The notes: a model not told the origin generated them from the letters alone. Numbered from the stretch's first letter, positions 35,170-45,112 are shown. The stretch is 64,000 nucleotides of DNA from an uncultured Chlorobiaceae bacterium (GCA_903839405.1 CAIMCD010000035.1:24791-88790), one strand, 5' to 3'. Numbers and translations: made by a program.

Positions 35170-37254
35170 TTATACAAGACCGGTCAAGGCAATAAGCATG
35201 TCAATCAGTTTGATGCCGATGAAGGGCACCATAACTCCACCGACGCCGTAGATAATCAGATTTTTTCGAAGCATGGCATCGGCTCCCATTGGACGGTATT
35301 TAACCCCTTTCAGCGCAACCGGAATCAAGAGCGGAATAATGATGGCATTAAAAATCAACGACGACAGAATGGCACTTTCCGGCGTTGCAAGATGCATGAT
35401 GTTCAGCACAGCAAGTCCCGGTATGGCAAGCACAAACATGGCCGGAATAATGGCAAAATACTTGGCGACATCGTTTGCAATAGAGAAGGTGGTCAAAGCA
35501 CCACGCGTCATGAGCAACTGTTTGCCAATCTCGATGATCTCAATCAGTTTGGTTGGATCACTGTCGAGATCAACCATATTGCCCGCCTCCTTGGCCGCCT
35601 GGGTGCCGGAGTTCATGGCCACACCGATATCGGCCTGTGCAAGCGCCGGCGCGTCATTGGTACCATCTCCCATCATCGCAAGCAGTCGTCCGCCCTGCTG
35701 CTCTTTTCTGATATAGGCCAGTTTATCCTCAGGACGCGCTTCAGCAATATAATCATCAACGCCGGCCTCCCGGGCAATGGCTGCTGCCGTCAGCGGGTTG
35801 TCGCCCGTCACCATGACCACACGCAAGCCCATGGCACGAAGCCGCGCAAAACGGTCCGAGATGGCGGGCTTGAGTATGTCCGACAGTGCAACAACGCCAA
35901 GAAGTTCACTTCCTTCTGCTACCACAATGGGCGTCATCCCTTTGCGCGCAACATCATCAACCACACCCTGCAAGCTCTCAGGAATATTGCCCCCAAGTTT
36001 TGCAATATAGTGTACCAGCGCATCCGAAGCCCCTTTGCGCAAACACTTCCCATCCGGCAAATCAATGCCGCTCATGCGTGATTGCGCCGCAAAAGGCACT
36101 ACTTTTCCATCACTCTCACCGGTAGCCTTGATACCAAGCAGTTGTTCCGCCAAGGTAATAATGGATTTTCCTTCCGGCGTCAGGTCGCCGAATGAAGCCT
36201 TCATGGCCACCGATGCCAAACGCTCCCTCGAAATACCAGGTAACGGGAGATAATCCGTGGCCTGACGGTTACCCATCGTGATCGTGCCGGTTTTATCGAG
36301 CAGCAGGGTATCAATATCACCGGCCAGTTCTACGGCTTTGCCGCTCTTTGCCAGCACATTGGCCGAAAGTGCCCGATCCATACCGGCAAGCCCTATGGCC
36401 GAAAGTAGGGCGCCGATAGTGGTTGGAATAAGGCAGACAAGCAGAGCCACAAGTGTTGGCACCGGAAGGGTGATCCCAAAATATTTTCCAATGGGCCAAA
36501 GCGTACCGGTTACGAGTAAAAAGGCCAGGGTAAGTCCGGCAAGCGTTACCGTCAACGCCAGTTCATTTGGTGTTTTCTGGCGAACTGCTCCTTCAACAAG
36601 AGCAATCATTTTATCCAGAAAAGAGTGACCGGCTGAAACGGAAATACGCACCACAATACGATCCGAAAGGACTCTTGTGCCCCCAACAACACCGGAGCGG
36701 TCACCGCCAGCCTCTCGCACAACCGGGGCCGACTCTCCGGTAATTGCGGATTCATCAACCATTGCCGCCCCTTCGATCACCTCGCCATCTCCGGGAATGG
36801 TTTCACCGGTTAAAACAATAATTTGGTCGCCTTCACGGAGAGCATCAGAACTGACCATCTCCTCGCGGCCATCCTTGACCTTTCGGGCCAGAGTATTCTG
36901 TCGTGTCCGTTTGAGACTGTCCGTCTGCGCCTTGCCCCGGGCTTCCGCCAAAGCTTCGGCAAAGTTTGAAAACATCACCGTAAGCCACAAAATGATCATA
37001 ACGGCAACCGTATAAATTTGGTGCGGAGCGCCGGAAAATGCATTCAAAAGAGCAATAAGCGTTGTCAGCACCGCGCCTGCTTCGGTAACAAACATAACCG
37101 GATTTTTCACCATTGCCCTCGGATCAAGCATCCCGAGTGAACGGCCAAGGGCTCCCAGAACCTGCTGTTTATTAAAAATTGAGGCCGTTCTCGTCTGACG
37201 CCGCTCAATTTTGGCAGACTCAGGACTACCGGGTAAGGAATCAGTGTGCATCAT
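35170..37254 (-). CDS. kdpB: Potassium-transporting P-type ATPase KdpB subunit
   Basis: The catalytic P-type ATPase of the Kdp complex. It has the phosphorylation motif [16 protein letters not shown] (dephosphorylation loop), [12 protein letters not shown] and [12 protein letters not shown]. The 694 residues include an N-terminal tail of about 30 residues not typical of E. coli KdpB. ATG 37254 is preferred over a TTG at 37290 that would overlap kdpA closely; an ATG at 37251 is equally possible. Confidence 0.95.
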   Translation of the reverse strand: MMHTDSLPGSPESAKIERRQTRTASIFNKQQVLGALGRSLGMLDPRAMVKNPVMFVTEAGAVLTTLIALLNAFSGAPHQIYTVAVMIILWLTVMFSNFAEALAEARGKAQTDSLKRTRQNTLARKVKDGREEMVSSDALREGDQIIVLTGETIPGDGEVIEGAAMVDESAITGESAPVVREAGGDRSGVVGGTRVLSDRIVVRISVSAGHSFLDKMIALVEGAVRQKTPNELALTVTLAGLTLAFLLVTGTLWPIGKYFGITLPVPTLVALLVCLIPTTIGALLSAIGLAGMDRALSANVLAKSGKAVELAGDIDTLLLDKTGTITMGNRQATDYLPLPGISRERLASVAMKASFGDLTPEGKSIITLAEQLLGIKATGESDGKVVPFAAQSRMSGIDLPDGKCLRKGASDALVHYIAKLGGNIPESLQGVVDDVARKGMTPIVVAEGSELLGVVALSDILKPAISDRFARLRAMGLRVVMVTGDNPLTAAAIAREAGVDDYIAEARPEDKLAYIRKEQQGGRLLAMMGDGTNDAPALAQADIGVAMNSGTQAAKEAGNMVDLDSDPTKLIEIIEIGKQLLMTRGALTTFSIANDVAKYFAIIPAMFVLAIPGLAVLNIMHLATPESAILSSLIFNAIIIPLLIPVALKGVKYRPMGADAMLRKNLIIYGVGGVMVPFIGIKLIDMLIALTGLV

Positions 37255-37294
37255 GATGGTTATTAATTGATTCTTTCGATGAATTGTCAATCGC

Positions 37295-38965
37295 TCAATG
37301 CATGACGGCTGTAAGATGATCGGCTACAGGGCCGAGTACCGCGACCGGCAGAAAAAGCAGTGCCCCAATAAAGACCACACTCCCGAGAATAATGAGCCCA
37401 AAAAGCAGGGTGTCGGTGCGAAGCGTGCCGGCGGTTACCGGCACCGGTTTTTTGGCAGAGAGGGAACCGGCAATGGCAAGCGGCAGAATGATCGGGATAT
37501 AGCGCCCGAGCAGCATCACCAGACCAGTAGCAATGTTCCAGGGAGCGGTGTTGTCGCCCAATCCCTCAAAACCTGAACCATTGTTCGCCGCGGCCGAAGT
37601 AAATTCGTAGAGAATCTCAGTAAACCCGTGAGCCCCGGTGTTGAGCACGGTAGCCGCGCCTAAAGGTGTGGCGGCAAAGAGGGCCGTTCCACCGAGAATC
37701 AGTGCAGGATGAACCAATAGCGCAAGCAGCGCCAGCGTCATCTCCGGGGTTTCAACCTTTCTGCCAAAATATTCCGGTGTACGACCAACCATCATGCCGC
37801 AGATAAAAACACCGACAATGATAAAAATAAACATGTTGATCAAACCAACCCCAACACCACCAAAAACAACATTCATCCACATCCCGGCAAGCGGCACAAG
37901 GCCGGTGAGGGGATTGAGGCTGTCGTGCATGCAGTTGACCGAACCATTGCTGGTCGCCGTCGTTACGGCCGCCCAAAGCGCGCCGGCACCGGAACCAAAG
38001 CGCAGCTCCTTGCCTTCAAGATTTGAAGCCAGCTCAACCGGAAGTCCTGAAAGTGCGGCTGCGGGATAACCTTCAAGCCAAACTGCCGCACCTGCTTTCA
38101 ACACAAGCAGCGCCATCATGACGGCAAAAATCACGGCAGCATCGCGCATTCGTCCTGTTATGCGACCAAACATCCAGACCGCAGCCATGGGAATCAAAAC
38201 AATACTCATGCACTCCAGCATATTGGTCAAGAAGGAGGGGTTCTCGAAAGGATGGGTGGAATTCGGACCGAAAAATCCACCCCCGTTGGTTCCGAGCTGC
38301 TTGATGGCCTCCATCGCCGCAACCGGCCCGCGGGCTATGGTTTGCGTTGCACCTTCAAGCGTATGGGCTACAGCCGCGCCATCCATGGTCATCGGAACAC
38401 CTCCGGCAAGCAGCAGAAGGGCCACCAGGAGAGCTAGCGGCAAGAGCACAAAAAAAGCCGTCCGCATCAGGTCAAGGTAAAAATTACCCACGGTTTTTTT
38501 CCCGCCGAGCGCTCTCGCAAGCGCAACAAGAGCAGCAATCCCGGTAGCAGCGGAAACAAACTGCAGCCACATCAATCCAAAGAGCTGGGAGAAATAGCTC
38601 ATCGATACCTCGCCGGAGTAGTGCTGGAGGTTGGTATTCGTTACAAACGAGGCTACCGTATTAAAGATAAGGCTAAGCTCAAGCGGGCCTTTCCCATCGG
38701 GATTCAGCGGCAGGGAGTGCTGCATGGCAAGGATGATGGCCACAAAAGCAAACATGAGCACATTGAAGACCATCATGGAAACGAGATAGCTCTTCCACCC
38801 CTGCTCTTCAAGAGCACCCTCGCCCCCTATTTTGCTGAAAAAACGTGAGGTCAAGCGACCATAACCCGAGGTCTCGGCCGGGTCAATCAGTCGGGCCATA
38901 GCCTGCCCGAGAGGCCAGGAGAGCAGGGCCGGCAGAAGCAGTACCAACACAACAAGCAGCAACAT
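37295..38965 (-). CDS. kdpA: Potassium-transporting ATPase KdpA subunit
   Basis: The potassium-channel-like subunit of the high-affinity Kdp uptake complex, 556 residues (557 in E. coli). Filter-like repeats are seen in [49 protein letters not shown] and [14 protein letters not shown]. About ten membrane helices. It follows kdpF by 12 bases. Confidence 0.96.
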   Translation of the reverse strand: MLLLVVLVLLLPALLSWPLGQAMARLIDPAETSGYGRLTSRFFSKIGGEGALEEQGWKSYLVSMMVFNVLMFAFVAIILAMQHSLPLNPDGKGPLELSLIFNTVASFVTNTNLQHYSGEVSMSYFSQLFGLMWLQFVSAATGIAALVALARALGGKKTVGNFYLDLMRTAFFVLLPLALLVALLLLAGGVPMTMDGAAVAHTLEGATQTIARGPVAAMEAIKQLGTNGGGFFGPNSTHPFENPSFLTNMLECMSIVLIPMAAVWMFGRITGRMRDAAVIFAVMMALLVLKAGAAVWLEGYPAAALSGLPVELASNLEGKELRFGSGAGALWAAVTTATSNGSVNCMHDSLNPLTGLVPLAGMWMNVVFGGVGVGLINMFIFIIVGVFICGMMVGRTPEYFGRKVETPEMTLALLALLVHPALILGGTALFAATPLGAATVLNTGAHGFTEILYEFTSAAANNGSGFEGLGDNTAPWNIATGLVMLLGRYIPIILPLAIAGSLSAKKPVPVTAGTLRTDTLLFGLIILGSVVFIGALLFLPVAVLGPVADHLTAVMH

Positions 38966-38977
38966 GATTGAATGGTT

Positions 38978-39058
38978 TTAAAATTTCTCAGGATTGACAA
39001 TGGCATAGACCAGATAGAGCACACAAGCTGAAAAAGTCAGTAAAACAACGATGTCCAT
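38978..39058 (-). CDS. kdpF: Potassium-transporting ATPase KdpF subunit
   Basis: A 26-residue single-helix peptide: VYAIVNPEKF at the end matches the E. coli KdpF pattern (YLVYALINAE-F). The ATG is preceded by GGAGG, which overlaps the stop of the 32-residue peptide. Too short for routine gene callers. It stabilises KdpFABC. Confidence 0.88.
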   Translation of the reverse strand: MDIVVLLTFSACVLYLVYAIVNPEKF

Positions 39059-39059
39059 C

Positions 39060-39158
39060 TTAACCTCCGATATGAAAAATGACGCCCGACAAGCCGGCAA
39101 ACACGGCCAGAAGCAGAAAAATGAGCATGCCCAAATAGAGGTAATGGTAGACGTTCAT
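39060..39158 (-). CDS. 32-residue membrane peptide upstream of kdpF
   Basis: An open frame from ATG 39158 to TAA 39060 with an excellent AAGGAGG ribosome site. It encodes a short N-terminal NVYHYLYLG, one membrane helix (about 9-28) and FHIGG. Its GGAGG-containing end is the ribosome binding site of kdpF, so the two are probably translationally coupled. It is a second small subunit-like peptide in the kdp operon and is not recognised. Confidence 0.65.
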   Translation of the reverse strand: MNVYHYLYLGMLIFLLLAVFAGLSGVIFHIGG

Positions 39159-39186
39159 GATCGTTGTCCTCCTTATTTTAGTCACT

Positions 39187-41013
39187 TTAGGGTGATGAGA
39201 TTATGCTTGTATTACTTTGCCGAACAGGCAGGGTGAAATAAAAAACCGAACCGTTGCCCTCCACATTTTCTGCGCCAACCCGTCCGCCGTGAGCCTCAAC
39301 AATCTCCTTGACAATGGAAAGGCCGAGGCCGATACCACTCTTCTCCTTCTGACCGGGAACCCGGTAAAACTGTTCAAAAAGATGCTCAAGGTGCTCGGAA
39401 GCAATGCCTGATCCGGTATCGGCAACCGAGAAGCGGACACTCTCATGCTCTTGGGAAGCCGTGACCGTTACCTGGCCTCCGGGTGAGGTAAAACGCAGGG
39501 CATTTGAGAGCAGGTTGGCAAAGACATGGCGAATACGTTCCTGGTCAGCCATAACCTCCGGCAATCCATCCGCAATCGTGTTCACCAAACTCACCCCCTG
39601 ATCACGCGCCGCGACCAGAAAAGGCTCAATGCCCTCACGGCCGATCACGGCCGGAGAGAGCGGACGAATCTCAAGGCGGGCTTTTCCGGACTCAATGCGG
39701 TTGATCTCCAGCAAATCATCTACAATATGCACCAGTCGTTCAGTCTCCTCCCGTGCGGCCAGAAGCAGATCCTGCTGCTGCTCGTTCAAACGCCCCACCC
39801 GCTCTTCAAGCAGCAGATGAATCGACATGCGCAGCGAGGTCAAGGGTGTTCTCAACTGATGGGAGACGGTTGCAACAACACTGCTTTTAAGCTCCAACTG
39901 TTCGTGCAACTGCGTCACATCCTTTAAAATCAGCGCGGTTCCGGCCGAGACCGGTACGGCCATCGGCTGAAAAAAGTACTCCTGGCTCCCGGCAAAGTGC
40001 TGGATAAAGCCACTCTCCTCAACCGGTTGCGCGGCAGCATCTGCTCTCTGCGCTCTTTGCAACAGTGCATTCAGCCATGCATGGCCAAGCTCGCGCACGT
40101 TGACTCCCGGCTTCAGGCCAAAAAAGTGTTCGGCCGTCTCCGTTGCAACTTCAACGTTGCCGTTCAAATCAAGCACGGCTATGGGTGAAGGGAGCACCTT
40201 GAAAACCTCCCGGGTCGCCCTTCGGCTGCCAAGCAGGGTCTCCTGGTCACTTTTGCGGATTTGACGCAGGGTGGCCGCCATATCATTAAACGACTCGGAA
40301 AGCTGTCCGATCTCATCGCGTGAGGTGGTATCGAGCACAATATCCAGGTTACCGTGGCGGATCTCTTCAACCGAAGCAATCAGCTTTTTTATCGGCCGGA
40401 GAATCCAGCGATGAGAGAGCACACTGAACATGAGGGCAAGCAAGGCACTGGAAAAAATAGCCGAAAGCATGATGTTATGTGCCGATGCAGCCATACGGCG
40501 GGCACGCTCACTGGCCTTGTGCATGTTGGCCTGGTTCATCTCAAGCACCTGGGCAGAGAGGTGGCGGATCTGGCGAAAGAGGGGAAGAAGGTCAGCAAAA
40601 TAAAGGCGTTGGCGCTCGTCAAGCGAGAGTGACGCATCGGTCACCTGATCCAGAACCTTGCCATATTGCAGAAAGAGCCCGCGGATCTGCATGGCTTTCT
40701 GATGCTCTCCGGGCAGGGTGATATTGCCAAGCTCCACCTGCAGTGCATGACGGAAGTTCGCTTCATGCTCCTGAATCGTACGCATCCCTTCATCGTCATG
40801 ACCGGTAAAGGTAAAGAGCACGCCGCTGTCGATTCGCTCCAAAGAGTCGGTCATCTCCTGGCAGGCCACAACACTGCGATAGTTCTGCTGGAGAATAACA
40901 TCAATTGCCCCGCCAAGCGCATCAATCTGGCGAATGGTGATAACGCCCATGGCCGCTACAATAAGCAGCAAGCCACTGAAACCAAGGAGAAGTTTTTGAC
41001 GTATACCAATCAT
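39187..41013 (-). CDS. Membrane sensor histidine kinase (HAMP-PAS-HisKA-HATPase)
   Basis: A 608-residue kinase. It has a first helix at about 8-28, a periplasmic four-helix-bundle-like region (to about 175), a second helix near 180-200, HAMP (RPIKKLIASVEEI), a PAS domain (about 270-340), the phospho-His in VVATVSHQLRTPLTSLR, and ATP-binding boxes NALRFTSPGG, DTGSGI and GIGLGLSIVKEIV. ATG 41013 is preceded by AAGGA. It lies just before kdpF on the same strand and near an NtrC-like regulator; together they likely control potassium uptake, taking over from the kinase missing in the KdpD-like protein. Confidence 0.88.
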   Translation of the reverse strand: MIGIRQKLLLGFSGLLLIVAAMGVITIRQIDALGGAIDVILQQNYRSVVACQEMTDSLERIDSGVLFTFTGHDDEGMRTIQEHEANFRHALQVELGNITLPGEHQKAMQIRGLFLQYGKVLDQVTDASLSLDERQRLYFADLLPLFRQIRHLSAQVLEMNQANMHKASERARRMAASAHNIMLSAIFSSALLALMFSVLSHRWILRPIKKLIASVEEIRHGNLDIVLDTTSRDEIGQLSESFNDMAATLRQIRKSDQETLLGSRRATREVFKVLPSPIAVLDLNGNVEVATETAEHFFGLKPGVNVRELGHAWLNALLQRAQRADAAAQPVEESGFIQHFAGSQEYFFQPMAVPVSAGTALILKDVTQLHEQLELKSSVVATVSHQLRTPLTSLRMSIHLLLEERVGRLNEQQQDLLLAAREETERLVHIVDDLLEINRIESGKARLEIRPLSPAVIGREGIEPFLVAARDQGVSLVNTIADGLPEVMADQERIRHVFANLLSNALRFTSPGGQVTVTASQEHESVRFSVADTGSGIASEHLEHLFEQFYRVPGQKEKSGIGLGLSIVKEIVEAHGGRVGAENVEGNGSVFYFTLPVRQSNTSIISSP

Positions 41014-41040
41014 GGTGATTCCTTTTTTCAAATTATTAAA

Positions 41041-41055
41041 CAAATAGTGTGCCAA
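41041..41055 (-). promoter_or_regulatory. Sigma-54-like promoter upstream of the histidine kinase
   Basis: On the minus strand TTGGCACACTATTTG matches the sigma-54 pattern TGGCAC-N5-TTGC, with GG and the -12 pair separated by 10 bases, but the -12 pair is GT rather than GC. It is 28 bases from the kinase start. An NtrC-type activator is encoded 2.3 kb upstream. Confidence 0.45.
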
Positions 41056-41078
41056 TTGATCTCTCCCTGAGAGATCAA
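41056..41078. promoter_or_regulatory. Perfect 10-bp palindrome adjoining the sigma-54-like promoter
   Basis: TTGATCTCTC and GAGAGATCAA form a perfect inverted repeat with a 3-base centre, directly upstream of the -24 element. It looks like an operator or enhancer-type site, or a short hairpin. Confidence 0.5.
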
Positions 41079-41109
41079 GGGTATAGGGGAAAGTTAGGTC
41101 AGCGGGAGC

Positions 41110-41166
41110 TTGCAAAAAACAAGAAAACTGCTGTAAGAGCTTACATTCTGCAAGCTCGTACAGCAG
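41110..41166 (-). terminator. Terminator of the KimA-like gene
   Basis: CTGCTGTA and GAGCTT (41128-41142) pair with AAGCTC and TACAGCAG (41152-41166), 14 bp around one mismatch. A T-rich stretch follows on the minus strand (TTTTCTTGTTTTTTGC). Confidence 0.8.
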
Positions 41167-41186
41167 CGAGTAGGGGATGGGGTGAG

Positions 41187-43181
41187 TTATACCTTGACCG
41201 GTAAAATCACGAAGGGAATGCCGTGAACATAGAGGTTCTGCTGTACGGCAAAGACGGTGTAGTTGTGCAGCCAGCGATCCATCATCGACTCGTTGGTAAA
41301 AACAAGCTGCCCGCCGAAAAAAACAATATTGGGAAATTTTGCGGTAATGGCCGGCACAAGCTTGTTGACCTCATTAACCACATCGGTTCCAATGGAATAA
41401 TAGGCCTCGGCGTAGTAGCCGTGCCCTGTCATGTAGTCAATATATTTGGAGGTTTCGTTATGCACAAAGCTGCCGAGATTCTCTATTTCATCGGCACCCT
41501 TGAAGTTTCCCGCATCAATAGAACCGATTTCAACGAAAACAAAATTTTTATAGGTCTCTCCAAACAAGCGGAAAATACTGAAGAGGGTGTGCAGACCGAG
41601 TCCGTTAAAGCCATTGACCAGAATCGCGGCCGTTTTGGCTTTCGGATCAAAAACCGGCCGGGCAGAAGAGCCGGCAAGCTCTTTCGCCGCAATATCCGAT
41701 CCGCTCAATACCGCCGCTTCTACAATCACGTCAAGCCGTTTCAGGATTTCATAGGTCTTGTTATAGTGGCCTTTGATAAAAAACGCACCGATAACCAGGA
41801 GGCCGGTTATCACAATGGTAACCCACCCGCCCTCATCGAATTTGAGAATCAGTACCGATATCAGAATAAAGGTGGTCAAAATCAGACCTATGCCGTTAAT
41901 CATCAGTTTTTTAAGCCATTGCTTCTCCGTATCCCTTTTCTCCCACCAGTGCTTTACCATCCCGAGCTGAGAGAGGGTAAAGGTGATAAAGACGTTGATA
42001 CTGTAGAGCACAATCAGAAAATCAACCGAGCCGTTTGAGGCCACCATCATGACCAGTGAGGCGATACCCATAACAAGAATCCCCTTCTCCGTCACCAGCC
42101 GGTCACTCAGCATGGCAAACCGGGCGGGCAGCCACTTGTCCAGCGCCATATTTGCAAGAACCCTTGGGCCATCGAGAAAGCCGGTCTGTGCGGCAATAAA
42201 GAGCAGCACCGCTTCCGACAAAAGGGTAATCCAGACAAACCCGACTCCGTAAAAGCTGCCCCAGGAGGCCGTAACACTCTCAAACAAAATGGCGTTCAAG
42301 GTCTTGCCCGGCGAATCATGGACATCAAAAAGAATGTATGCCAGCATCAGACCCATGACCGTGACGGAAAGCGAGATCGCCATGTAGTTCATGGTTTTTT
42401 TTGCGGTAGCAACTTTCGGGTCACGCAACACCGGCAGACCGTTACTGACCGCCTCAATACCGGTAAAGGTACCGGCACCAAGGCTGTAGGCTTTCAAGAC
42501 TAGAAAAAGCACACCGAAAAAGCCAAGTGTATGAAAAGAGTGGGTAAGTTCACGGCCGGTTTCATGATAGACGGTAGCAAAGTGCATCAAGTGGGAACTG
42601 ACCGCATAGACAATAACCACAAGGTGGGTAACCACAAAGAGGAGAAAGACCGGCACCAGAGGCATGACCGCCTCCTTGACCCCGCGAAGATTGAGTAACA
42701 AAAGGCCGATGACCCCAACAACAGCAAATCCGAGTTTATAGGCAATCATCCATGTGGGCAGAAAGCTGAAAATCGCATCGGCGCCGCTAGCAATGGAGAG
42801 GGTGATGGTCAAAACATAGTCGATCAGGAGGGCGCTGCCGGAAATAACCCCCATCTCAGGCGAGAGCAGTTTGCTCGCCACCAGATAGCCGCCGCCGCCA
42901 TGCGGGAAGAGCTCAATGATATGCGAATAACTTGATGCAACAATTAAAATGGTGATCCCGGTGCCGATAGCCACAAAAATCCCGAGGGTTGGGTGGCCCT
43001 GAAGCGCTTTAAAGGCCTCAGCAGGACCATAACAGGATGAGGAGAGACCATCTGAACCAAGCCCGACCCAGGCAAGAAAGGCCGTCAGTGCAAGTTGGTG
43101 GAAAATGCCGCGATCCCGAAAATCCCGCGCACCGCCAAGAAAAAAGATTTTTAAGCGCTTGAGTAGTGTATTGAGTGCCAT
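41187..43181 (-). CDS. KimA-like APC-superfamily potassium permease
   Basis: A 664-residue permease with about twelve helices in residues ~30-480. Several stretches are close to B. subtilis KimA (YdaO), a high-affinity K+ importer: SSDALSS-type LGSDGLSSSCYG, LLIDYVLTITLSIASGADAI, LNLRGVKEAVM and LSQLGMVKHWWEK. A cytosolic UspA-like C-terminal region (about 480-664) is also KimA-like. A potassium role is supported by position beside kdpFABC, but amino-acid transport is not excluded. ATG 43181 is preferred; a TTG at 43199 is in frame and has GAGG upstream. Confidence 0.8.
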   Translation of the reverse strand: MALNTLLKRLKIFFLGGARDFRDRGIFHQLALTAFLAWVGLGSDGLSSSCYGPAEAFKALQGHPTLGIFVAIGTGITILIVASSYSHIIELFPHGGGGYLVASKLLSPEMGVISGSALLIDYVLTITLSIASGADAIFSFLPTWMIAYKLGFAVVGVIGLLLLNLRGVKEAVMPLVPVFLLFVVTHLVVIVYAVSSHLMHFATVYHETGRELTHSFHTLGFFGVLFLVLKAYSLGAGTFTGIEAVSNGLPVLRDPKVATAKKTMNYMAISLSVTVMGLMLAYILFDVHDSPGKTLNAILFESVTASWGSFYGVGFVWITLLSEAVLLFIAAQTGFLDGPRVLANMALDKWLPARFAMLSDRLVTEKGILVMGIASLVMMVASNGSVDFLIVLYSINVFITFTLSQLGMVKHWWEKRDTEKQWLKKLMINGIGLILTTFILISVLILKFDEGGWVTIVITGLLVIGAFFIKGHYNKTYEILKRLDVIVEAAVLSGSDIAAKELAGSSARPVFDPKAKTAAILVNGFNGLGLHTLFSIFRLFGETYKNFVFVEIGSIDAGNFKGADEIENLGSFVHNETSKYIDYMTGHGYYAEAYYSIGTDVVNEVNKLVPAITAKFPNIVFFGGQLVFTNESMMDRWLHNYTVFAVQQNLYVHGIPFVILPVKV

Positions 43182-43299
43182 TGTTAACGAACTCCGCAAG
43201 ATGAGTATTTCCTCGTGATGAATGAACGGCCGTTACGCGGCCGTTACAACAGTCAAAACATAAGGAAAGGGGGTGGATCGCCATCTTGCGGAACGCAAG
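43182..43299 (-). promoter_or_regulatory. Candidate switching RNA leader of the KimA-like gene
   Basis: In the transcript an 11-bp perfect stem pairs 43292-43282 (TCCGCAAGATG) with 43203-43193 (CATCTTGCGGA). The second arm holds the GGAG ribosome site. Just upstream CTTGCG (43299-43294) can instead pair with CGCAAG (43290-43285), opening the stem. A second hairpin (43225-43245), carrying a repeated TAACGGCCG, lies inside. The exclusive pairing looks like a translational riboswitch. Confidence 0.6.
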
Positions 43300-43305
43300 G
43301 CCAAG

Positions 43306-43343
43306 CAAGAAAAAACAAGAAAGAGCATTGAATTATGCAATGC
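43306..43343 (-). terminator. Terminator of the NtrC-like regulator gene
   Basis: The stem GCATTG/CAATGC (43325-43330 with 43338-43343) is followed on the minus strand by a T-rich tract (TCTTTCTTGTTTTTTC). Confidence 0.7.
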
Positions 43344-43360
43344 CCTATAAGACAGGAATA

Positions 43361-44692
43361 TTAGATCCGGTATTGTTTGCGCTTTCTCCAGAGTGTGGCC
43401 TGATCAATACCAAGCAGCTCTGCGGCCTCCTGAAGGGATTTGGTTGAGGCGAGAATCCGACGGATATGATTTTCTTCAATCACATCAAGAGTTAACGGAT
43501 CTCCAATACAAACGGGATTCGCTCTGGATACAATGTTCCCCGCCAGAAGCTCCTCGCCGATACGCTCGGTTTTGCTGAGAATAACCGCACGCTCAATTGC
43601 GTTACGCAACTCGCGGACATTACCCGGCCACCGGTAGCTTCTGAGGGCAAGCAACGCGGCATCGGTAAATCCCTCAAGATTTTTATGGTTCTGCCGGGCA
43701 AAAAATTTCAGCATGCTGGTGGCAAGCTGCTCAACATCATCCGGGCGGCCGGCAAGAGGGGGCAACTCAATCTGGATCACATTGAGGCGGTAAAAAAGGT
43801 CTTCACGGAAACGCCTCTCTTTGACCGCACCCTCAAGATCCATATTGGTAGCGGCAATGATGCGGACATCGGCTTTGCGGGTCTGATGATCACCAATCCG
43901 CTCATACTCCCGATCCTGGATAAACCGAAGCAGTTTAGCCTGAAGCAGCAGGGGCAGCTCTCCTATTTCGTCCAGAAACAACGTTCCCCCTTCAGAGGAG
44001 GCAACCCGTCCCGGATTATCCCTGACCGCCCCGGTAAAGGAACCCTTCACATGACCGAACAGCTCGCTTTCAAGCAACTCCTGACTTAATGAAGGGCATG
44101 AGATAAGCCCGAATGGCCTCTCTTTTCTCTGACTCCAGTTGTGCATGGATCGGGCAAGCAGGGTTTTTCCGGTACCGCTTGGCCCGCGCAACAGCACAAC
44201 CGCTTCTGAAGAGGCAACCTGGCGGGCAAGTTCAAGCGCCCTCTGCATGACCGGATAACGGGAAGTGAAATGGGCTTCCGGATGCAGGCGATCCAGATCC
44301 TCCTGCAATGAAGCAAGACGCAGCTCCATATCGCACACAACTGCCAGACGTTCGGTAACCAGCTCAAGCTGACCGGGAGTGAAGGGCTTTGGAAGGTAAT
44401 CGGAGGCTCCTCGTTTCATGGCCTCAACCGCAGTGTCAATGGAGGCATAGGCAGTGATAACCACAATTTTCAGCCGGGGAAGAACGTTCAGGAGCGCGCA
44501 GACAAGATCAAGCCCACTCTCGGTTCCAAGGCGCAGATCCACAAAAGCAAGGTCAAAAACCTGAAGTTCCGCTTCAGCCAGAGCATCACGCGAACTCCCC
44601 ACCGCTTTCACCCGATGATTGCGTGACTCCATGAAAACAGTCAAGGTCTTGCGGATATTGATTTCGTCATCAACAATAAGCACATTGAGCAT
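43361..44692 (-). CDS. NtrC-family sigma-54-dependent response regulator
   Basis: A 443-residue regulator with a receiver domain (VDDEINIRK, phospho-Asp near 53 in FVDLRLGTESG), an AAA+ sigma-54 activation domain (Walker A GPSGTGKTLLARS; GSFTGA in place of GAFTGA, the sigma-54 contact loop), and a Fis-type DNA-binding C-terminus (LGIDQATLWRKRKQYRI). It is a likely partner of the histidine kinase downstream and of the sigma-54-like site before that gene. It is divergent from no gene and is followed by the KimA-like gene. Confidence 0.92.
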   Translation of the reverse strand: MLNVLIVDDEINIRKTLTVFMESRNHRVKAVGSSRDALAEAELQVFDLAFVDLRLGTESGLDLVCALLNVLPRLKIVVITAYASIDTAVEAMKRGASDYLPKPFTPGQLELVTERLAVVCDMELRLASLQEDLDRLHPEAHFTSRYPVMQRALELARQVASSEAVVLLRGPSGTGKTLLARSMHNWSQRKERPFGLISCPSLSQELLESELFGHVKGSFTGAVRDNPGRVASSEGGTLFLDEIGELPLLLQAKLLRFIQDREYERIGDHQTRKADVRIIAATNMDLEGAVKERRFREDLFYRLNVIQIELPPLAGRPDDVEQLATSMLKFFARQNHKNLEGFTDAALLALRSYRWPGNVRELRNAIERAVILSKTERIGEELLAGNIVSRANPVCIGDPLTLDVIEENHIRRILASTKSLQEAAELLGIDQATLWRKRKQYRI

Positions 44693-44828
44693 AGAGCCCT
44701 CTCCCTGCCGGTCAAGTGGTTGAGATTCTGATATTCAGAGCTGAAGCTTATAATATCATGCATAAGCGGCACAAAGCAAAAAAGAGGAGGAAAAAGCTTG
44801 ACCGGGCCGGTGCGGATGAGGGGGAAAT

Positions 44829-44865
44829 AAAAAAAGGAAGCACATTTTTTGTGTACTTCCTTTTT
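44829..44865 (-). terminator. Terminator after tRNA-Asn
   Basis: GGAAG...CACA and TGTG...CTTCC pair around a T-rich loop, and on the minus strand the hairpin is followed by TTTTTTT. Confidence 0.75.
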
Positions 44866-44940
44866 TGGCTCCGCGAGTAGGACTCGAACCTACAACCCTG
44901 CGATTAACAGTCGCATGCTCTACCATTGAGCTATCGCGGA
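44866..44940 (-). tRNA. tRNA-Asn (anticodon GTT)
   Basis: The minus strand gives acceptor TCCGCGA pairing with TCGCGGA, D-arm with AGCTCAATGGTAGAGC, anticodon loop CTGTTAA (anticodon GTT), T-arm with GGTTCGAGTCC, and an encoded CCA end. Asn is decoded by GTT. Confidence 0.96.
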
Positions 44941-45112
44941 ATAAAACCGGTCAACCTGCTGATCTGACGGGCGATAATATACACCGGTTTTCATTAATTA
45001 CAAACAGAGTTGACCGTTTTTTCCGGCTTTTCATAAAAGTTGTGACTCCAAGCGTTTTCATTTTCCATAATAATTTTTGTACATTGATGTTCTTTTATAG
45101 AAAAAAGAGTTT

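Noticed and set aside
43225..43245. Kup promoter operator based on the 11-base spaced TAACGGCCG repeat alone
   Set aside because: The repeat is within the transcribed leader by its position and is better explained as the inner hairpin of the RNA structure.
43182..43300. c-di-AMP (ydaO) riboswitch before the KimA-like gene
   Set aside because: The leader is too short and lacks the conserved ydaO core; it is reported instead as an unclassified structured leader.
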